DNA from: Roseiarcus sp963783175
GTDB lineage: Bacteria; Pseudomonadota; Alphaproteobacteria; Rhizobiales; Beijerinckiaceae
Reading direction: 5' to 3'
DNA length: 64,000 bases
Assembly (NCBI GenBank): GCA_963783175.1
Contig: CAWANG010000002.1
Coordinates: 62,001-126,000 of the forward strand
This document shows positions 30,710-39,554 of this stretch, in pieces (the stretch's first letter is position 1; every line of letters starts with the position of its first letter). The position numbers and the translations under genes are program-made. Under the pieces are notes generated by a model. That model was given only the letters and a program-made list of their open reading frames with translations, was not told the DNA's origin and ran no database searches.

Positions 30710-31030
30710 GTGGACAAGACCATCATGGGCCTGTTGGGCGGAGCATCCGCGCTCGCCTTGCTTGGCGGCGGCCAGGCTTCGGCGGCCGCTCCTGCCGACG
30801 AAGCGAATGCTTTGCAGCCCGCGCGTTCGTTCGCCGAGTTGTTGGACCCGATTCCCAACGCCACAAGCGTCCTACGCACCGAGGACGAGCGCGCGCTGGC
30901 CGATAGTTCCGGCGACGAAAAGCCGATGGTTGTCGCTCAGTATCATCACCACCACCACCATCATCACCACCACCATCACCGGCATCACCACCATCATCAC
31001 CATTACTGGTGGCACGGTCACTATTATTGA
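30710..31030 (+). CDS. small secreted protein with C-terminal polyhistidine run
   Basis: About 106 residues from GTG 30710; GAAAGGA 7 bases upstream makes this the preferred start. A signal peptide (MGLLGGASALALLGGGQASA) leads to a 55-residue polar linker (ARSFAELLDPIPNATSVLRTEDE...) and then 12 His, one Arg and 7 more His, ending YWWHGHYY. Such runs are common in small exported proteins of this order; binding of Ni, Zn, Cu or Fe in the periplasm is a reasonable inference, not shown. An overlapping frame with the same repeat is a shadow. A GATCC/GGATC inverted repeat follows the stop. Confidence 0.7.
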   Translation: MDKTIMGLLGGASALALLGGGQASAAAPADEANALQPARSFAELLDPIPNATSVLRTEDERALADSSGDEKPMVVAQYHHHHHHHHHHHHRHHHHHHHYWWHGHYY

Positions 31031-31096
31031 TCCAAAGGATCCTTGACCGTGCGAGGCGGATGTTTTTCGACCGCCGACGCGCGGCGGGACGTTGAA

Positions 31097-31822
31097 TCAG
31101 GGCCGCCGCTTCGCCTTTTCGCTCGCCGCGCCGAGAATATGGCGATAGGTTCCGTCGAACACGGTGTTCGTCGCCGACTTCCATTCGGTCCCGGCCGATA
31201 ATGTGCTGCGGCTCTGATAGATCCGTCGCGCCTGCAACTCGCGCTCGGCGGCTTCGTCCTCCGACATCGGAACGAGATCGAACGCCGCCTCCTCCGGCAC
31301 GACCAGCATTTGGACGAATGGCTCGCCGGGCCGAAAAATGTGGGCCTTCCCCTCTGGCGGCGATTTGAACACCAGAAAATAGATCATCGGCCACCATCGG
31401 CGCACCAATGCCGGAACCGCGATCGGGGTCGTATCGGTCGGATCGGTATAGAACCGCGGATGCGGCTCTGTGCGGATCGCCCACCCTTCCTCCACCTTGA
31501 GATCCAACGACAGCTGGTAGGTGTAATAGAGGTCGCCGAAGGTGCGGAAGGGCGGCCATTCGCCGCCGTGATCCTGCGGCGGAGGGCCAAAATTGCCTTC
31601 AAGGACGAGTTTGCCGCCGCTTGTGCTGACGCGAAGCTCGTTTTCGTACGGGTAGAACAATTCTATCCCGTAGCGGGCGCCTTCCGAGAACGGCAGGCAA
31701 TGCCAGGCCTGCTCCATCGACCCGGTCTTCCTTGGCTGACGTTCGCCCCCCCAGCCGGGAACCTCGAGCTTGGTCCGCCGCGGATTGAGGCCGGGAGTGA
31801 ACGAGCGGTACTTGACCTGCAT
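31097..31822 (-). CDS. conserved protein of unknown function
   Basis: 241 residues with no signal peptide and no membrane helix. It is rich in aromatic residues: MEQAWHCLPFSEGARYGIELFYPYENELRV, WPPFRTFGDLYYTYQLSLDLKVEEGWAIRTEPHPRFY, and ALVRRWWPMIYFLVFKSPPEGKAHIFRPGEPFVQMLVVPEE. The pattern (an HCLP block, a WxIxxxPHPRFY block, then a F-x-P-G-x-P block) suggests a beta-rich domain like those in DUF6065-type proteins, but I cannot confirm that. The gene is intact and lies downstream of the GT61 gene on the same strand with about 100 bases between them. No function can be assigned. Confidence 0.7.
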   Translation of the reverse strand: MQVKYRSFTPGLNPRRTKLEVPGWGGERQPRKTGSMEQAWHCLPFSEGARYGIELFYPYENELRVSTSGGKLVLEGNFGPPPQDHGGEWPPFRTFGDLYYTYQLSLDLKVEEGWAIRTEPHPRFYTDPTDTTPIAVPALVRRWWPMIYFLVFKSPPEGKAHIFRPGEPFVQMLVVPEEAAFDLVPMSEDEAAERELQARRIYQSRSTLSAGTEWKSATNTVFDGTYRHILGAASEKAKRRP

Positions 31823-31920
31823 TGTCGAACGCCCTCCGCAACCAACGCGGCGCCGCGTCGGCGCGTTCCATCAGCGACGAACGCGGTTTCCGATCGCTCA
31901 AGACCAGACGCTGTTCGCCG

Positions 31921-33267
31921 CTAACCACTCAGCATTGTCTCGACCGTTTCGACCAGGCGCGACACGTCGACGTCATAGGCGAACTCCGAGTCCTTGTCGT
32001 GCCGGGGATCCTTCAGCAGAGCCTCCAGCGACTGATGCTGGAACAGCACCACGTGCTCGAATTGGTTCATTGCCCCGAAGTGCGAGGACCACGGGTCGAA
32101 CTGTCCCTCGGCGATGATCTCCACCAGCTTGGTTCCCGGGCGGCAGAATATCGCGTTGACCATGGCGGAGCCGAATTCGGTGACGATGAATTCTGCATTC
32201 TTAAACATCATCGCCTGCTCGTCGAACGGCAGCTTCTCCGGCTGAATCGCGGTAAAGCCGAGCGGAGCAAGCGCTTCGATCACCGCCTTCCTATTCCGGA
32301 TGTTTCGGGCGTCGCGAATGCCGCGGCAAACCAGAAGCCGGCGCGGCCGCTCAGCGGCCGGCGCATGTTTCTCGATATTCGCCAGAATGGAGGAAAAGAC
32401 CTCCTTGGTCTGCGGGTGCGCGTTGATCGAAGCGGCGCCTGAGTGCCGATTGCTCGTGATCGCGTGTTCGAGAAACACGGGCTCAGGCTTGATTTCCCGG
32501 ATCAGCCCCGCCGGGACGTCGAGCCGAGCGACAAGCGCTCGCTGCCATGGCCTCAGCGTCCAGGTCAGCATCGGCGCGCCCATCTTGACGCCCTGGTAAA
32601 TCAGGGGAACGACGTCCAGCAGGTAGTGGCCGTAATTCGGCTGGTCCGAGCCGGCGAGGAGCAGGTGTTCGCCCGCTATTCTGGGAATGCGCCCCAGCTG
32701 CTGCTCGTAGAGCAGGTGCTCCTTGCCTCCGTCGGGCAGCGGCCGGTCGACGATCGCCTTGATCCTCGACAGGAAGCCGTCCTGAAACGGTCCAAGGTAC
32801 GAATGGCGCCATACCTGACCCTGCCGCGAAACGAGCAAGCCAAAGTAGGGGAACCAGTATTGGTCAGTGAGGTGCTCGAGCGTCATCGCCGGCGCATGGA
32901 CGGTGTGATCAACATAGTGGACGCACTCGTCCTTGGTGGAATTCACACTGAGCGGATGCAGCCTGCTCTGATATTGGCAAGGCGCGATGACTTCGCATTG
33001 CGTCAGCGGCGGAGGGAAGCGGCCGGCAAAGGGAGCAACCGCCAATCGGGTCGTCGTATCCACCGAGACCGGTATCCCCGCGTCCGATCCGGCGGCGAGC
33101 GCGCGGCGCATCGAGCGGCGCGCGTTTCGCCACGGCGTCCTGACGGTCTTGCGCCACAAAGTGTGCATGCGTTCGCTCAGCCACAGGCGGCCGGAGCGTT
33201 CGAGGCTGTCGGGAGTGGCGGCGTTTTGCCGTTCCGCGAAGGAGAACGGCCGCATCTTGATCGTCAT
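31921..33267 (-). CDS. glycosyltransferase family 61 protein
   Basis: 448 residues from MTIKMRPFSF. The C-terminal 250 residues carry the GT61 (DUF563) pattern: GEHLLLAGSDQPNYGHYLLDVVPLIY, RLLVCRGIRDARNIRN, ALAPLGFTAIQPEKLPFDEQAMMFKNAEFIVTEFGSAMVNAIFCRPGTKLVEI. The GSAMVNAIFCRPG piece matches the nucleotide-sugar binding end of the family. Bacterial members add sugars in exopolysaccharide or O-antigen synthesis. No membrane segment is seen. It is isolated from other polysaccharide genes here. A longer frame to 33363 is less likely because the N-terminal addition is unconserved. Confidence 0.8.
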   Translation of the reverse strand: MTIKMRPFSFAERQNAATPDSLERSGRLWLSERMHTLWRKTVRTPWRNARRSMRRALAAGSDAGIPVSVDTTTRLAVAPFAGRFPPPLTQCEVIAPCQYQSRLHPLSVNSTKDECVHYVDHTVHAPAMTLEHLTDQYWFPYFGLLVSRQGQVWRHSYLGPFQDGFLSRIKAIVDRPLPDGGKEHLLYEQQLGRIPRIAGEHLLLAGSDQPNYGHYLLDVVPLIYQGVKMGAPMLTWTLRPWQRALVARLDVPAGLIREIKPEPVFLEHAITSNRHSGAASINAHPQTKEVFSSILANIEKHAPAAERPRRLLVCRGIRDARNIRNRKAVIEALAPLGFTAIQPEKLPFDEQAMMFKNAEFIVTEFGSAMVNAIFCRPGTKLVEIIAEGQFDPWSSHFGAMNQFEHVVLFQHQSLEALLKDPRHDKDSEFAYDVDVSRLVETVETMLSG

Positions 33268-33546
33268 CGCATCTCGTTCGAGTGACGGCCGGAAGCGCTT
33301 GTCGGTCGCGCCGCAAGTCGCCTGGCCGTGGACGGCGCCTGCATCGCTCCTTAGGCGGCGCAAGCCCGAATCTGCCGGTTCCTATGCCCGATCGGGCCGC
33401 GCCCGACAAGTTCGCGTCCCCGCCAGCCCGCGATGCGACAATCCACCGCGCCCATGAACCGTTTGGGTGACACGCGTCGCGCCCAGGGCTATGGCGACTC
33501 TTGACAAAGCGCGAGCCGATTCGCGCCTCCCGATGCACCCAAAGCC

Positions 33547-33681
33547 ATGGCGTTCCGCTTCTTTCACACGGCCGACGTTCATCTCGATTCGCCGCTCGCG
33601 ACGCTGGCGCTGGGTGATGCGATACTTGCCGATCCGATCGGCGGGGCGACGGGCAAGGCCTCTGCTGAGGCTTCCGGATGA
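33547..33681 (+). pseudogene. N-terminal remnant of an SbcD-type DNA repair exonuclease
   Basis: A 44-codon frame too short for routine gene calling. It reads MAFRFFHTADVHLDSPLATLALGD and then an Ala/Gly-rich stretch containing DPIGGATGKAS before TGA. HTADVHLDSP is motif I of SbcD-type metallophosphoesterases, and LATLALGD...ADPIGGAT matches the opening of the alphaproteobacterial paralogue that begins MAFRFxHTADxHLDSPL. The remaining 350 residues with the other metal-binding motifs are gone. Its stop overlaps the ATG of the intact SbcD-like gene (ATGA at 33678-33681), so it may now act as a translationally coupled leader. Confidence 0.75.
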
Positions 33682-34904
33682 ATTTCCGCTTCCTGCACGC
33701 CGCCGATCTTCATCTCGGCAGCCCCTTCCTCGGCCTCGCCCAGAAGGACGGCGAAGTTGCCGCGCGCTTCGCCAAGGCTAGCCGAAGCGCATTCGAAGAC
33801 CTTGTCACCAAGGCGTTGGAGGAAGGCGTTTCGTTTATCGTGATCGCCGGCGACGTTTTCGACCGGGAATGGAAGGACGCTTCCATAGCCCTCTTCTTGA
33901 ACAGGCAATTGGCTCGCCTCTCAAATCGCGGCATCCCAACTTTCCTTTTGCGGGGCAATCATGATGCTGAAAGCCTCGTCTCCACCCTGACTTGGTCGGA
34001 GAACGTCTTTGAGTTTTCGACGAGGCGGCCGGAGATTCACCGCATCAAGGATTTGCGCGTCGCGCTGCACGGACGCGGCTTTCCGCACCGTGAGGTGGTT
34101 GACAACTACGCAGTCGACTATCCGGAGCCCCTAGCTGGCTGGTTTAATATTGGGGTCCTGCACACTGCTTGTGGCCGCGCGGGCCATGAAAATTATGCGC
34201 CTTGCACGGTCGCCGACCTCGCAGCGCGCGGTTATGACTATTGGGCGCTCGGCCACGTCCATGCGTTCGAAATCGTCTCGCGGGATCCATGGATCGTCTA
34301 TCCGGGCAATCTACAGGGCCGCAGCATCAGAGAATGCGGAGAGCGGGGCGCGGTCATTGTAGAGGTTGCGGACGGGATCGTTGCAGAGGTGCGGCGCGTC
34401 GTGACGGACTACGCGCGCTGGGCGGAGGTGTTGGTCGATGCTTCGCCGCACAATGACGAGACCGGCCTGCTTCGCGCGGTCGAGGCGGAACTGCAACCAC
34501 ATGCCGCCGCGGCAGGAGGACGCCTTCTCGCCGTGCGGGTCGTTTTGACGGGAGCGACGAGATTGCACCTGCGATTGGTTGCCAATCGGGAGCATTTGCG
34601 CGACGAGGTCGAGGCGGCGGCGCAGCGTTGCGCGGCCGATGTCTGGCTCGAACGTCTGCGCATAGACACGACGGAGCCGCAGCGGTCGGCGCGCGACGCG
34701 GCGCTGGCGGAAATCGATTTGGCCGCGGCGCTCCAGAATTGCGAGGCGGACGCCGCGCTGCGAGCGCGCGTGGCGGATCTCGTCAGGACGGTCAAGGACA
34801 AGCTGCCGGGCGGCATGGCGGAGGACACGAGCGCAGCGCTAGACCTCGATTCCATCCTGACGGAAGCTCGCGCGCTGGCGTTGGGCCGCTCGGCGGCGGC
34901 CTGA
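33678..34904 (+). CDS. DNA repair exonuclease, SbcD/Mre11-like metallophosphoesterase (YhaO type)
   Basis: 408 residues. All phosphoesterase motifs are present in order: DLHLGS near residue 10, GDVFDR near 57, GNHDAE near 92, a His in LHTACGR and GHVHAFE near 190. The C-terminal 150 residues are helical and resemble the capping domain of YhaO. It partners the downstream YhaN-like ATPase, 7 bases away, as SbcD does with SbcC, to process DNA ends or hairpins. Start at 33678 overlaps the stop of a truncated SbcD-like frame. Confidence 0.85.
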   Translation: MNFRFLHAADLHLGSPFLGLAQKDGEVAARFAKASRSAFEDLVTKALEEGVSFIVIAGDVFDREWKDASIALFLNRQLARLSNRGIPTFLLRGNHDAESLVSTLTWSENVFEFSTRRPEIHRIKDLRVALHGRGFPHREVVDNYAVDYPEPLAGWFNIGVLHTACGRAGHENYAPCTVADLAARGYDYWALGHVHAFEIVSRDPWIVYPGNLQGRSIRECGERGAVIVEVADGIVAEVRRVVTDYARWAEVLVDASPHNDETGLLRAVEAELQPHAAAAGGRLLAVRVVLTGATRLHLRLVANREHLRDEVEAAAQRCAADVWLERLRIDTTEPQRSARDAALAEIDLAAALQNCEADAALRARVADLVRTVKDKLPGGMAEDTSAALDLDSILTEARALALGRSAAA

Positions 34905-34911
34905 CGAGTTC

Positions 34912-37900
34912 GTGCGGCTTCTCAGCCTCGAGCTGGAAAAGTTCGGCGCCTTCGCGGAGCTGCGGATCGCGTTCCGGCCGGATGCCCGGCTGCATGTCGT
35001 TTATGGACCGAACGAGGCGGGCAAATCGACCGCCCTTGCCGCCGTTGGCGACCTGCTGTTCGGCGTGCCAGACCGCTCGCCATATGCGTCTCGCTTCCCA
35101 GGCGAGTTGCGTGTCGGCGCCGAGATTTCGGCCGCCGATGGCCGCTTCCTGAAGTTCTGGCGGCGCAAGGGGCGCAAGACGACGCTCCTCGACGGCTCTG
35201 GCAATCCCTTGCCCGACGACGCGCTGGCTCCGTTTCTCGGCGGGCTCAGCCGGGAAGTGTTCGAGCGGTCGTTCGGACTGGACGCGGCTAAGTTGCGCGC
35301 CGGAGGCGATGAAATGTTGCAGGCGGATGGCGACGTCGGCGCAACTCTTCTGGCGGCGGCCTCCGGACTGCGCGGGCTCGCCGAACTTCGCCGCTCGCTC
35401 GACGAAGAAGCGGACGGCGTTTTCGCGCCGCGCAAGGGTAGAGAACGCCGATTTTATCAGGCGCTCGATCGCTTCGATGCCGCACGCCATGCAATTCGCG
35501 AAAAGGAGCTCCGCAGCGATGCATGGACAAGGCTAAACAACGATATCGAGGAGCTCAGCCGCGAGTTGGACCGGCTTCGCGCAGAGCGACGGGCCGGCGA
35601 TATCGAGCGGGCGCGCCTGAGCCGGCTCAGGCGCACAGCGCCGCTCCTCAGCCCAATCCGGGAGACGGAGCAGGCGCTAACGTCTTTCAGCGACTTGCCC
35701 CTATTCGCGCCCGGCATGGTGCGGGGCTTGCAAGCGGCGCTCGACGAATTGCGCGTCGCTGGGGAGGAAGCCGAGCGAGCGCGGGTCGAGGAAGAGCGCC
35801 TTTCGCAGGAGCTGGCGAGCATCGAGATCGATCCGGCGGCGCTTTCCGACGCCGCGGCGATCGAGGAGCTGTTCCAGGCGAGCGGTGGCTACAAAGGCGC
35901 AAAGCGCGATCTTCCGGCCGTTCAGCGTGAGGCTGACGGCTTCCTTGCAGCGCTCGATCGTCATGCGCGATCGCTTGGTTTGACAGACGTCGCCTCGCTT
36001 GAAACACGGCGGCCAAGTGAAGCCGCGAAGTCGCAGGCGCGTAAGCTGATCAAGCAGGGGCGCGACGGAGAAGCGTCGGCGAACGCGAACGCGGGTCAAC
36101 TCGCCCAGGCGCAGAAATCTTACGAGGCGGCGCGCATTGCGCGAGAGTCGCAGGGCGCGGACCTCGATCCCACGCCCTTGCGCGAGAAATATTCCGCCCT
36201 CGGCAAGATCGACGAGCTGGCGCGCAGGGTTGCTGACAATCGGATCGCGCTGACAAAGGACACGCTCGAGCTCGCGGACGCCGCCGCGAGGCTTGATCCG
36301 CCGGTCGGCGACCTTGAAGCGTTGGCCAAGCTACCCCTGCCGCGTCCCGAGGATCTCGTTCAATTCGCGGACGCATTCGAAGGGGCCTCGCGCGCGGCGC
36401 GAGAGGCCGCAAGGGCGCGGGAAACGCTGGAAAAGGAGATCGAAGAAACGACCGCGCGCCTTGCCCGGCTTGCGGCTGGCCGCCCACTGGCCACGGCCGA
36501 CCGCATTGCGGAGGCGCGGTCGCGTCGCGAGACGGCGTGGCGGCCGTTGCGCGAGGCCATGTTCGGTGCGCCCAAGGCTCCGCCGCAGGCCTCGCTCATC
36601 GCCCAGGCCACCGAATTCGAGCGCCTTAAAGGTGAGGCGGATCGCCTGGCGGACGACGCAATTGAAGACGCCGCGCGTCTGGCGGAGCACGCAGTGGAAA
36701 CCCAACGGCTCAACGACCAGAGCCGCCGGTACGCTTTGTCGCAGGCCGCCGAGGCGCGCACGGCAGGGCTCCTGGCAGAAACGGAGCAGAGCTGGAGGGA
36801 GCTATGGAGACGCATCTGCGCTCGTCCACGTTCGCCGGCGAGGATGCAGGAATGGTCCGGCCGCATCGAGCAATTCATGAAGGCGCGCGACAAGCTCGTC
36901 GCGCGCCGTACCGAGCTCGAGGCGAAGGAGGCCGAGCTCGGGCGTGTCGAACCGGTTCTGCGGGCGCTGGGCCTTGAGGCTGGATTGAGTGAGATCGAGG
37001 GTCTCGATTGCATTCGTCTCGCCGAACGCTTCGAGCGGCGTCTGGAGGAAGTCACGCGCGTCTGGGAGAGATCGCGCGAGCTCGAGACCCGGTTCGCCGA
37101 AGCGCGCCGGCGTCTCGAAGAAGCGAAAGCCGAAGCCGCCGAAGCCGCCGCTCTCTTGGCGGACTGGCGTCGTCGCTGGGTTGTCGCCGTCGCCGCCCTT
37201 AATCTTGAAGCCGACGCATCGATCGAAGCCGCCGAGACGGCCCTGGAGGATTGGGACAAGGCGTCCAACGACGGCGAAAACCACCGCAACCGCATGCGTC
37301 GCGTCGCTGGCATCCAGCGAAACATGAACGATTTCGAAACCGAAGCCCGCGCGCTGATTCAGCGCTGTGCGCCGGCGGCTGCGGATTTGCCGGCGGAAGC
37401 GGCCGCGCGCCACTTGAACGAGCGCCTTGTTGCGGCGCGCGCGGCGGAAACAAAGCGGCGCGCAGCCGCCGAGCTGAGGGAGACGGCTCGAAGAGCGCTC
37501 GACGAAGCGCGCGCTCGCCTTGTCAAAGCTAAGGAGACAATGGCGACACTGGCGGCGCATCTGCCGCGTGGCGATGCGGCAGTGTTGCTGGCGCGCGAGG
37601 CCGAGCGTTCCCGCCTCGCCGACGCGCTCCGCCAGCAACGCCTCCGTCTTGCCGATCTCGCCGACGGGATCGATGAAGCCCGGCTGATCGAGGAGATGAA
37701 GGCGTTCGATCCGGACTCAGCGGCGGCAAGTTTGACGGAACTGGAGCGCCAGGACGAAGACCTCGGCCAACAGGAAAAGGATCGCTACGCTGAACGCGAC
37801 CGGCTTCAGCGGAAGCGGGGTGAATTTGAAAGCAGCATCGGCGCTGAGGAGGCGTTGCAGCAGCGCCGCAACGCGGAGGCCGAACTCTTGGACGCCGCCC

Positions 37901-38391
37901 GGCGTTGGGCGGTATTGAAGGCGGCGTCGGCGCTGCTCGGCGACGCGCTCGAGCACCATCGGGCCACGCGGCGCGACCCCTTGATGACGCGCGCTGGAAA
38001 GGCGTTCGCGACGTTGACGGGCGGGGCGTTCGCCGGGCTCGACCAGAGTTTCTACGACGACGAGGCCAAGCTTGAAGCTTGCCGGGCCAATGGAGAAAGG
38101 ACGCCGGTGGCGCATCTGAGCGAGGGAGCGCGCGACCAGCTCTATCTTGCGCTACGGCTTGCCTATATCGAGGACTATGCGGCCCGCGCCGAGGCGCCGC
38201 CGTTCATCGGCGACGACCTTTTTGCCAGCTTTGACGATCCCCGCACTGGCAACGCTCTCGAAGCGCTTGCGGCGATCGGTCACCGCATTCAGCCGATCCT
38301 GTTCACCCACCATCTGCATGTCATCGAAGATGCGCGCGTCCGTCTTGGGGATGCCGTGGATATCATCCGAATCGGTGAGACCCATGCATGA
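34912..38391 (+). CDS. YhaN/SbcC-like AAA ATPase with long coiled coil
   Basis: 1159 residues, GTG start at 34912. The ATPase is split as in SMC/Rad50 proteins: Walker A YGPNEAGKST at residues 31-40, and at the C-terminus the signature VAHLSEGARDQLYLALRLAYIEDY with Walker B PPFIGDDLFASFDD and a His switch LFTHHLHVIEDA. Between them lie about 850 residues of Glu/Arg/Ala-rich coiled coil with a break in the middle; the zinc-hook CxxC of Rad50 is not visible. YhaN members lack the hook, so this fits YhaN better than SbcC. The SbcD-like gene is directly upstream. Role: ATP-dependent nuclease complex in DNA repair. Confidence 0.85.
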   Translation: MRLLSLELEKFGAFAELRIAFRPDARLHVVYGPNEAGKSTALAAVGDLLFGVPDRSPYASRFPGELRVGAEISAADGRFLKFWRRKGRKTTLLDGSGNPLPDDALAPFLGGLSREVFERSFGLDAAKLRAGGDEMLQADGDVGATLLAAASGLRGLAELRRSLDEEADGVFAPRKGRERRFYQALDRFDAARHAIREKELRSDAWTRLNNDIEELSRELDRLRAERRAGDIERARLSRLRRTAPLLSPIRETEQALTSFSDLPLFAPGMVRGLQAALDELRVAGEEAERARVEEERLSQELASIEIDPAALSDAAAIEELFQASGGYKGAKRDLPAVQREADGFLAALDRHARSLGLTDVASLETRRPSEAAKSQARKLIKQGRDGEASANANAGQLAQAQKSYEAARIARESQGADLDPTPLREKYSALGKIDELARRVADNRIALTKDTLELADAAARLDPPVGDLEALAKLPLPRPEDLVQFADAFEGASRAAREAARARETLEKEIEETTARLARLAAGRPLATADRIAEARSRRETAWRPLREAMFGAPKAPPQASLIAQATEFERLKGEADRLADDAIEDAARLAEHAVETQRLNDQSRRYALSQAAEARTAGLLAETEQSWRELWRRICARPRSPARMQEWSGRIEQFMKARDKLVARRTELEAKEAELGRVEPVLRALGLEAGLSEIEGLDCIRLAERFERRLEEVTRVWERSRELETRFAEARRRLEEAKAEAAEAAALLADWRRRWVVAVAALNLEADASIEAAETALEDWDKASNDGENHRNRMRRVAGIQRNMNDFETEARALIQRCAPAAADLPAEAAARHLNERLVAARAAETKRRAAAELRETARRALDEARARLVKAKETMATLAAHLPRGDAAVLLAREAERSRLADALRQQRLRLADLADGIDEARLIEEMKAFDPDSAAASLTELERQDEDLGQQEKDRYAERDRLQRKRGEFESSIGAEEALQQRRNAEAELLDAARRWAVLKAASALLGDALEHHRATRRDPLMTRAGKAFATLTGGAFAGLDQSFYDDEAKLEACRANGERTPVAHLSEGARDQLYLALRLAYIEDYAARAEAPPFIGDDLFASFDDPRTGNALEALAAIGHRIQPILFTHHLHVIEDARVRLGDAVDIIRIGETHA

Positions 38392-38443
38392 ACTCCCCTC
38401 TCCCTTGCGTGGGAGGGGGTCGCTCAAAGGGACGGGCCGCGCC

Positions 38444-39523
38444 TCAGCTCTGCACGCCCTGGACGTACCAGTCCATGACCGCGATGTCGGCGTCCTTCAT
38501 GTGCTCGCCCTTCGGAACCTTCACGGCGCCCGACTGATCCTTGATCTCGCCGGTGAAGACGTCGTAGCTGCCGTCCTTCCATCCGGCGATGATCTTGTCC
38601 GCCGCCGCTTTCACGTCGTCGGGCATCGCCTTGTTGTAAGGCGACATGGCGACACACCCCTCCTTGAAGCCCATCCAGACGTCGTCCGGCTTCCACGTGC
38701 CGTCGAGCATCGCCTTGGCGCGCGTGATGTAGTACGGCCCCCAGATGTCCTCGATCGCCGTCAAATGCGCATGCGGCGCAAAGCGCGACATGTCCGCGCC
38801 CTGGCCGAAGCCGTAGATCTTGCGCTTTTCGCAAACCTGCAGCGCCGCCGGGCTGTCGGTGTGGGTGGTGATGAAATCGCAGCCGAGATTGGCGAGGGTT
38901 TCGGCGGCGGAAGCCTCCTTGGCCGGATCGAACCAGGAATCGATCATCACCAGCTTGGTTGTGATCTTCGGGTTGACCGCTTGCGCCGACAACGTGAACG
39001 CGTTCACCCCCATCACGACTTCGGGGATCTTGAACGAACCGAGATAGCCGATCACCCCGGTCTTCGACATGTGTCCGGCGATCGTGCCGACCACCGATCG
39101 GCCCTCATAGAAGCGCTCGTTATAAAGGCCGACGTTGTCCGCCTTCTTGTAACCGGCGCAATGCTCGAACTTGGTGTCCGGCAATTGCTTGGCGGCCTCG
39201 ATCGTCTGGTCCATGAAGCCGAAGGACGCGGTGAAGATCAACTTGTTGCCTTGTTGCGCCAGGTCCTTGATGATCGGGATGGCGCTTGCGTCTTCCTTCA
39301 CATTCTCGACGTAGCTCGAGACGACCTGACCTTTCAGCGCCTCTTCCATCGCGAGCCGGCCCTTGTTGTGCGCCCAGCTCCAGCCATAGTCGCCGACCGG
39401 CCCGGGATAGACGAAGCCGAGCTTCAACGGTTCGGCGGCGAAAGCGCCGCGACCCATGGCGGGGAGCATCAATCCTGCCGCGGCGGCGGTTTTCATGAGA
39501 TTTCGTCGGGTAATCATGCTCAT
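38444..39523 (-). CDS. BMP-family ABC transporter substrate-binding protein (purine nucleoside type)
   Basis: 359 residues from MSMITRRNLMKTAAAAGLMLP, a twin-arginine signal with an AFA cleavage site. GGGAGAAAAAA immediately upstream is a good RBS. The Bmp fold is clear: LKLGFVYPGPVGDYGWSWAHNKGRLAMEEAL, IFTASFGFMDQTIEAAKQLPDTKFEHCAGY, VGTIAGHMSKTGVIGYLGSF, and DFITTHTDSPAALQVCEKRKIYGFGQGADM. Family members bind purine or other nucleosides. It is the last gene of a four-gene operon (ATPase, two permeases, binding protein), starting 31 bases after the second permease. Confidence 0.88.
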   Translation of the reverse strand: MSMITRRNLMKTAAAAGLMLPAMGRGAFAAEPLKLGFVYPGPVGDYGWSWAHNKGRLAMEEALKGQVVSSYVENVKEDASAIPIIKDLAQQGNKLIFTASFGFMDQTIEAAKQLPDTKFEHCAGYKKADNVGLYNERFYEGRSVVGTIAGHMSKTGVIGYLGSFKIPEVVMGVNAFTLSAQAVNPKITTKLVMIDSWFDPAKEASAAETLANLGCDFITTHTDSPAALQVCEKRKIYGFGQGADMSRFAPHAHLTAIEDIWGPYYITRAKAMLDGTWKPDDVWMGFKEGCVAMSPYNKAMPDDVKAAADKIIAGWKDGSYDVFTGEIKDQSGAVKVPKGEHMKDADIAVMDWYVQGVQS

Positions 39524-39554
39524 TTTTTTCTCCCTTGTTGAATTTCGTCCGCAC

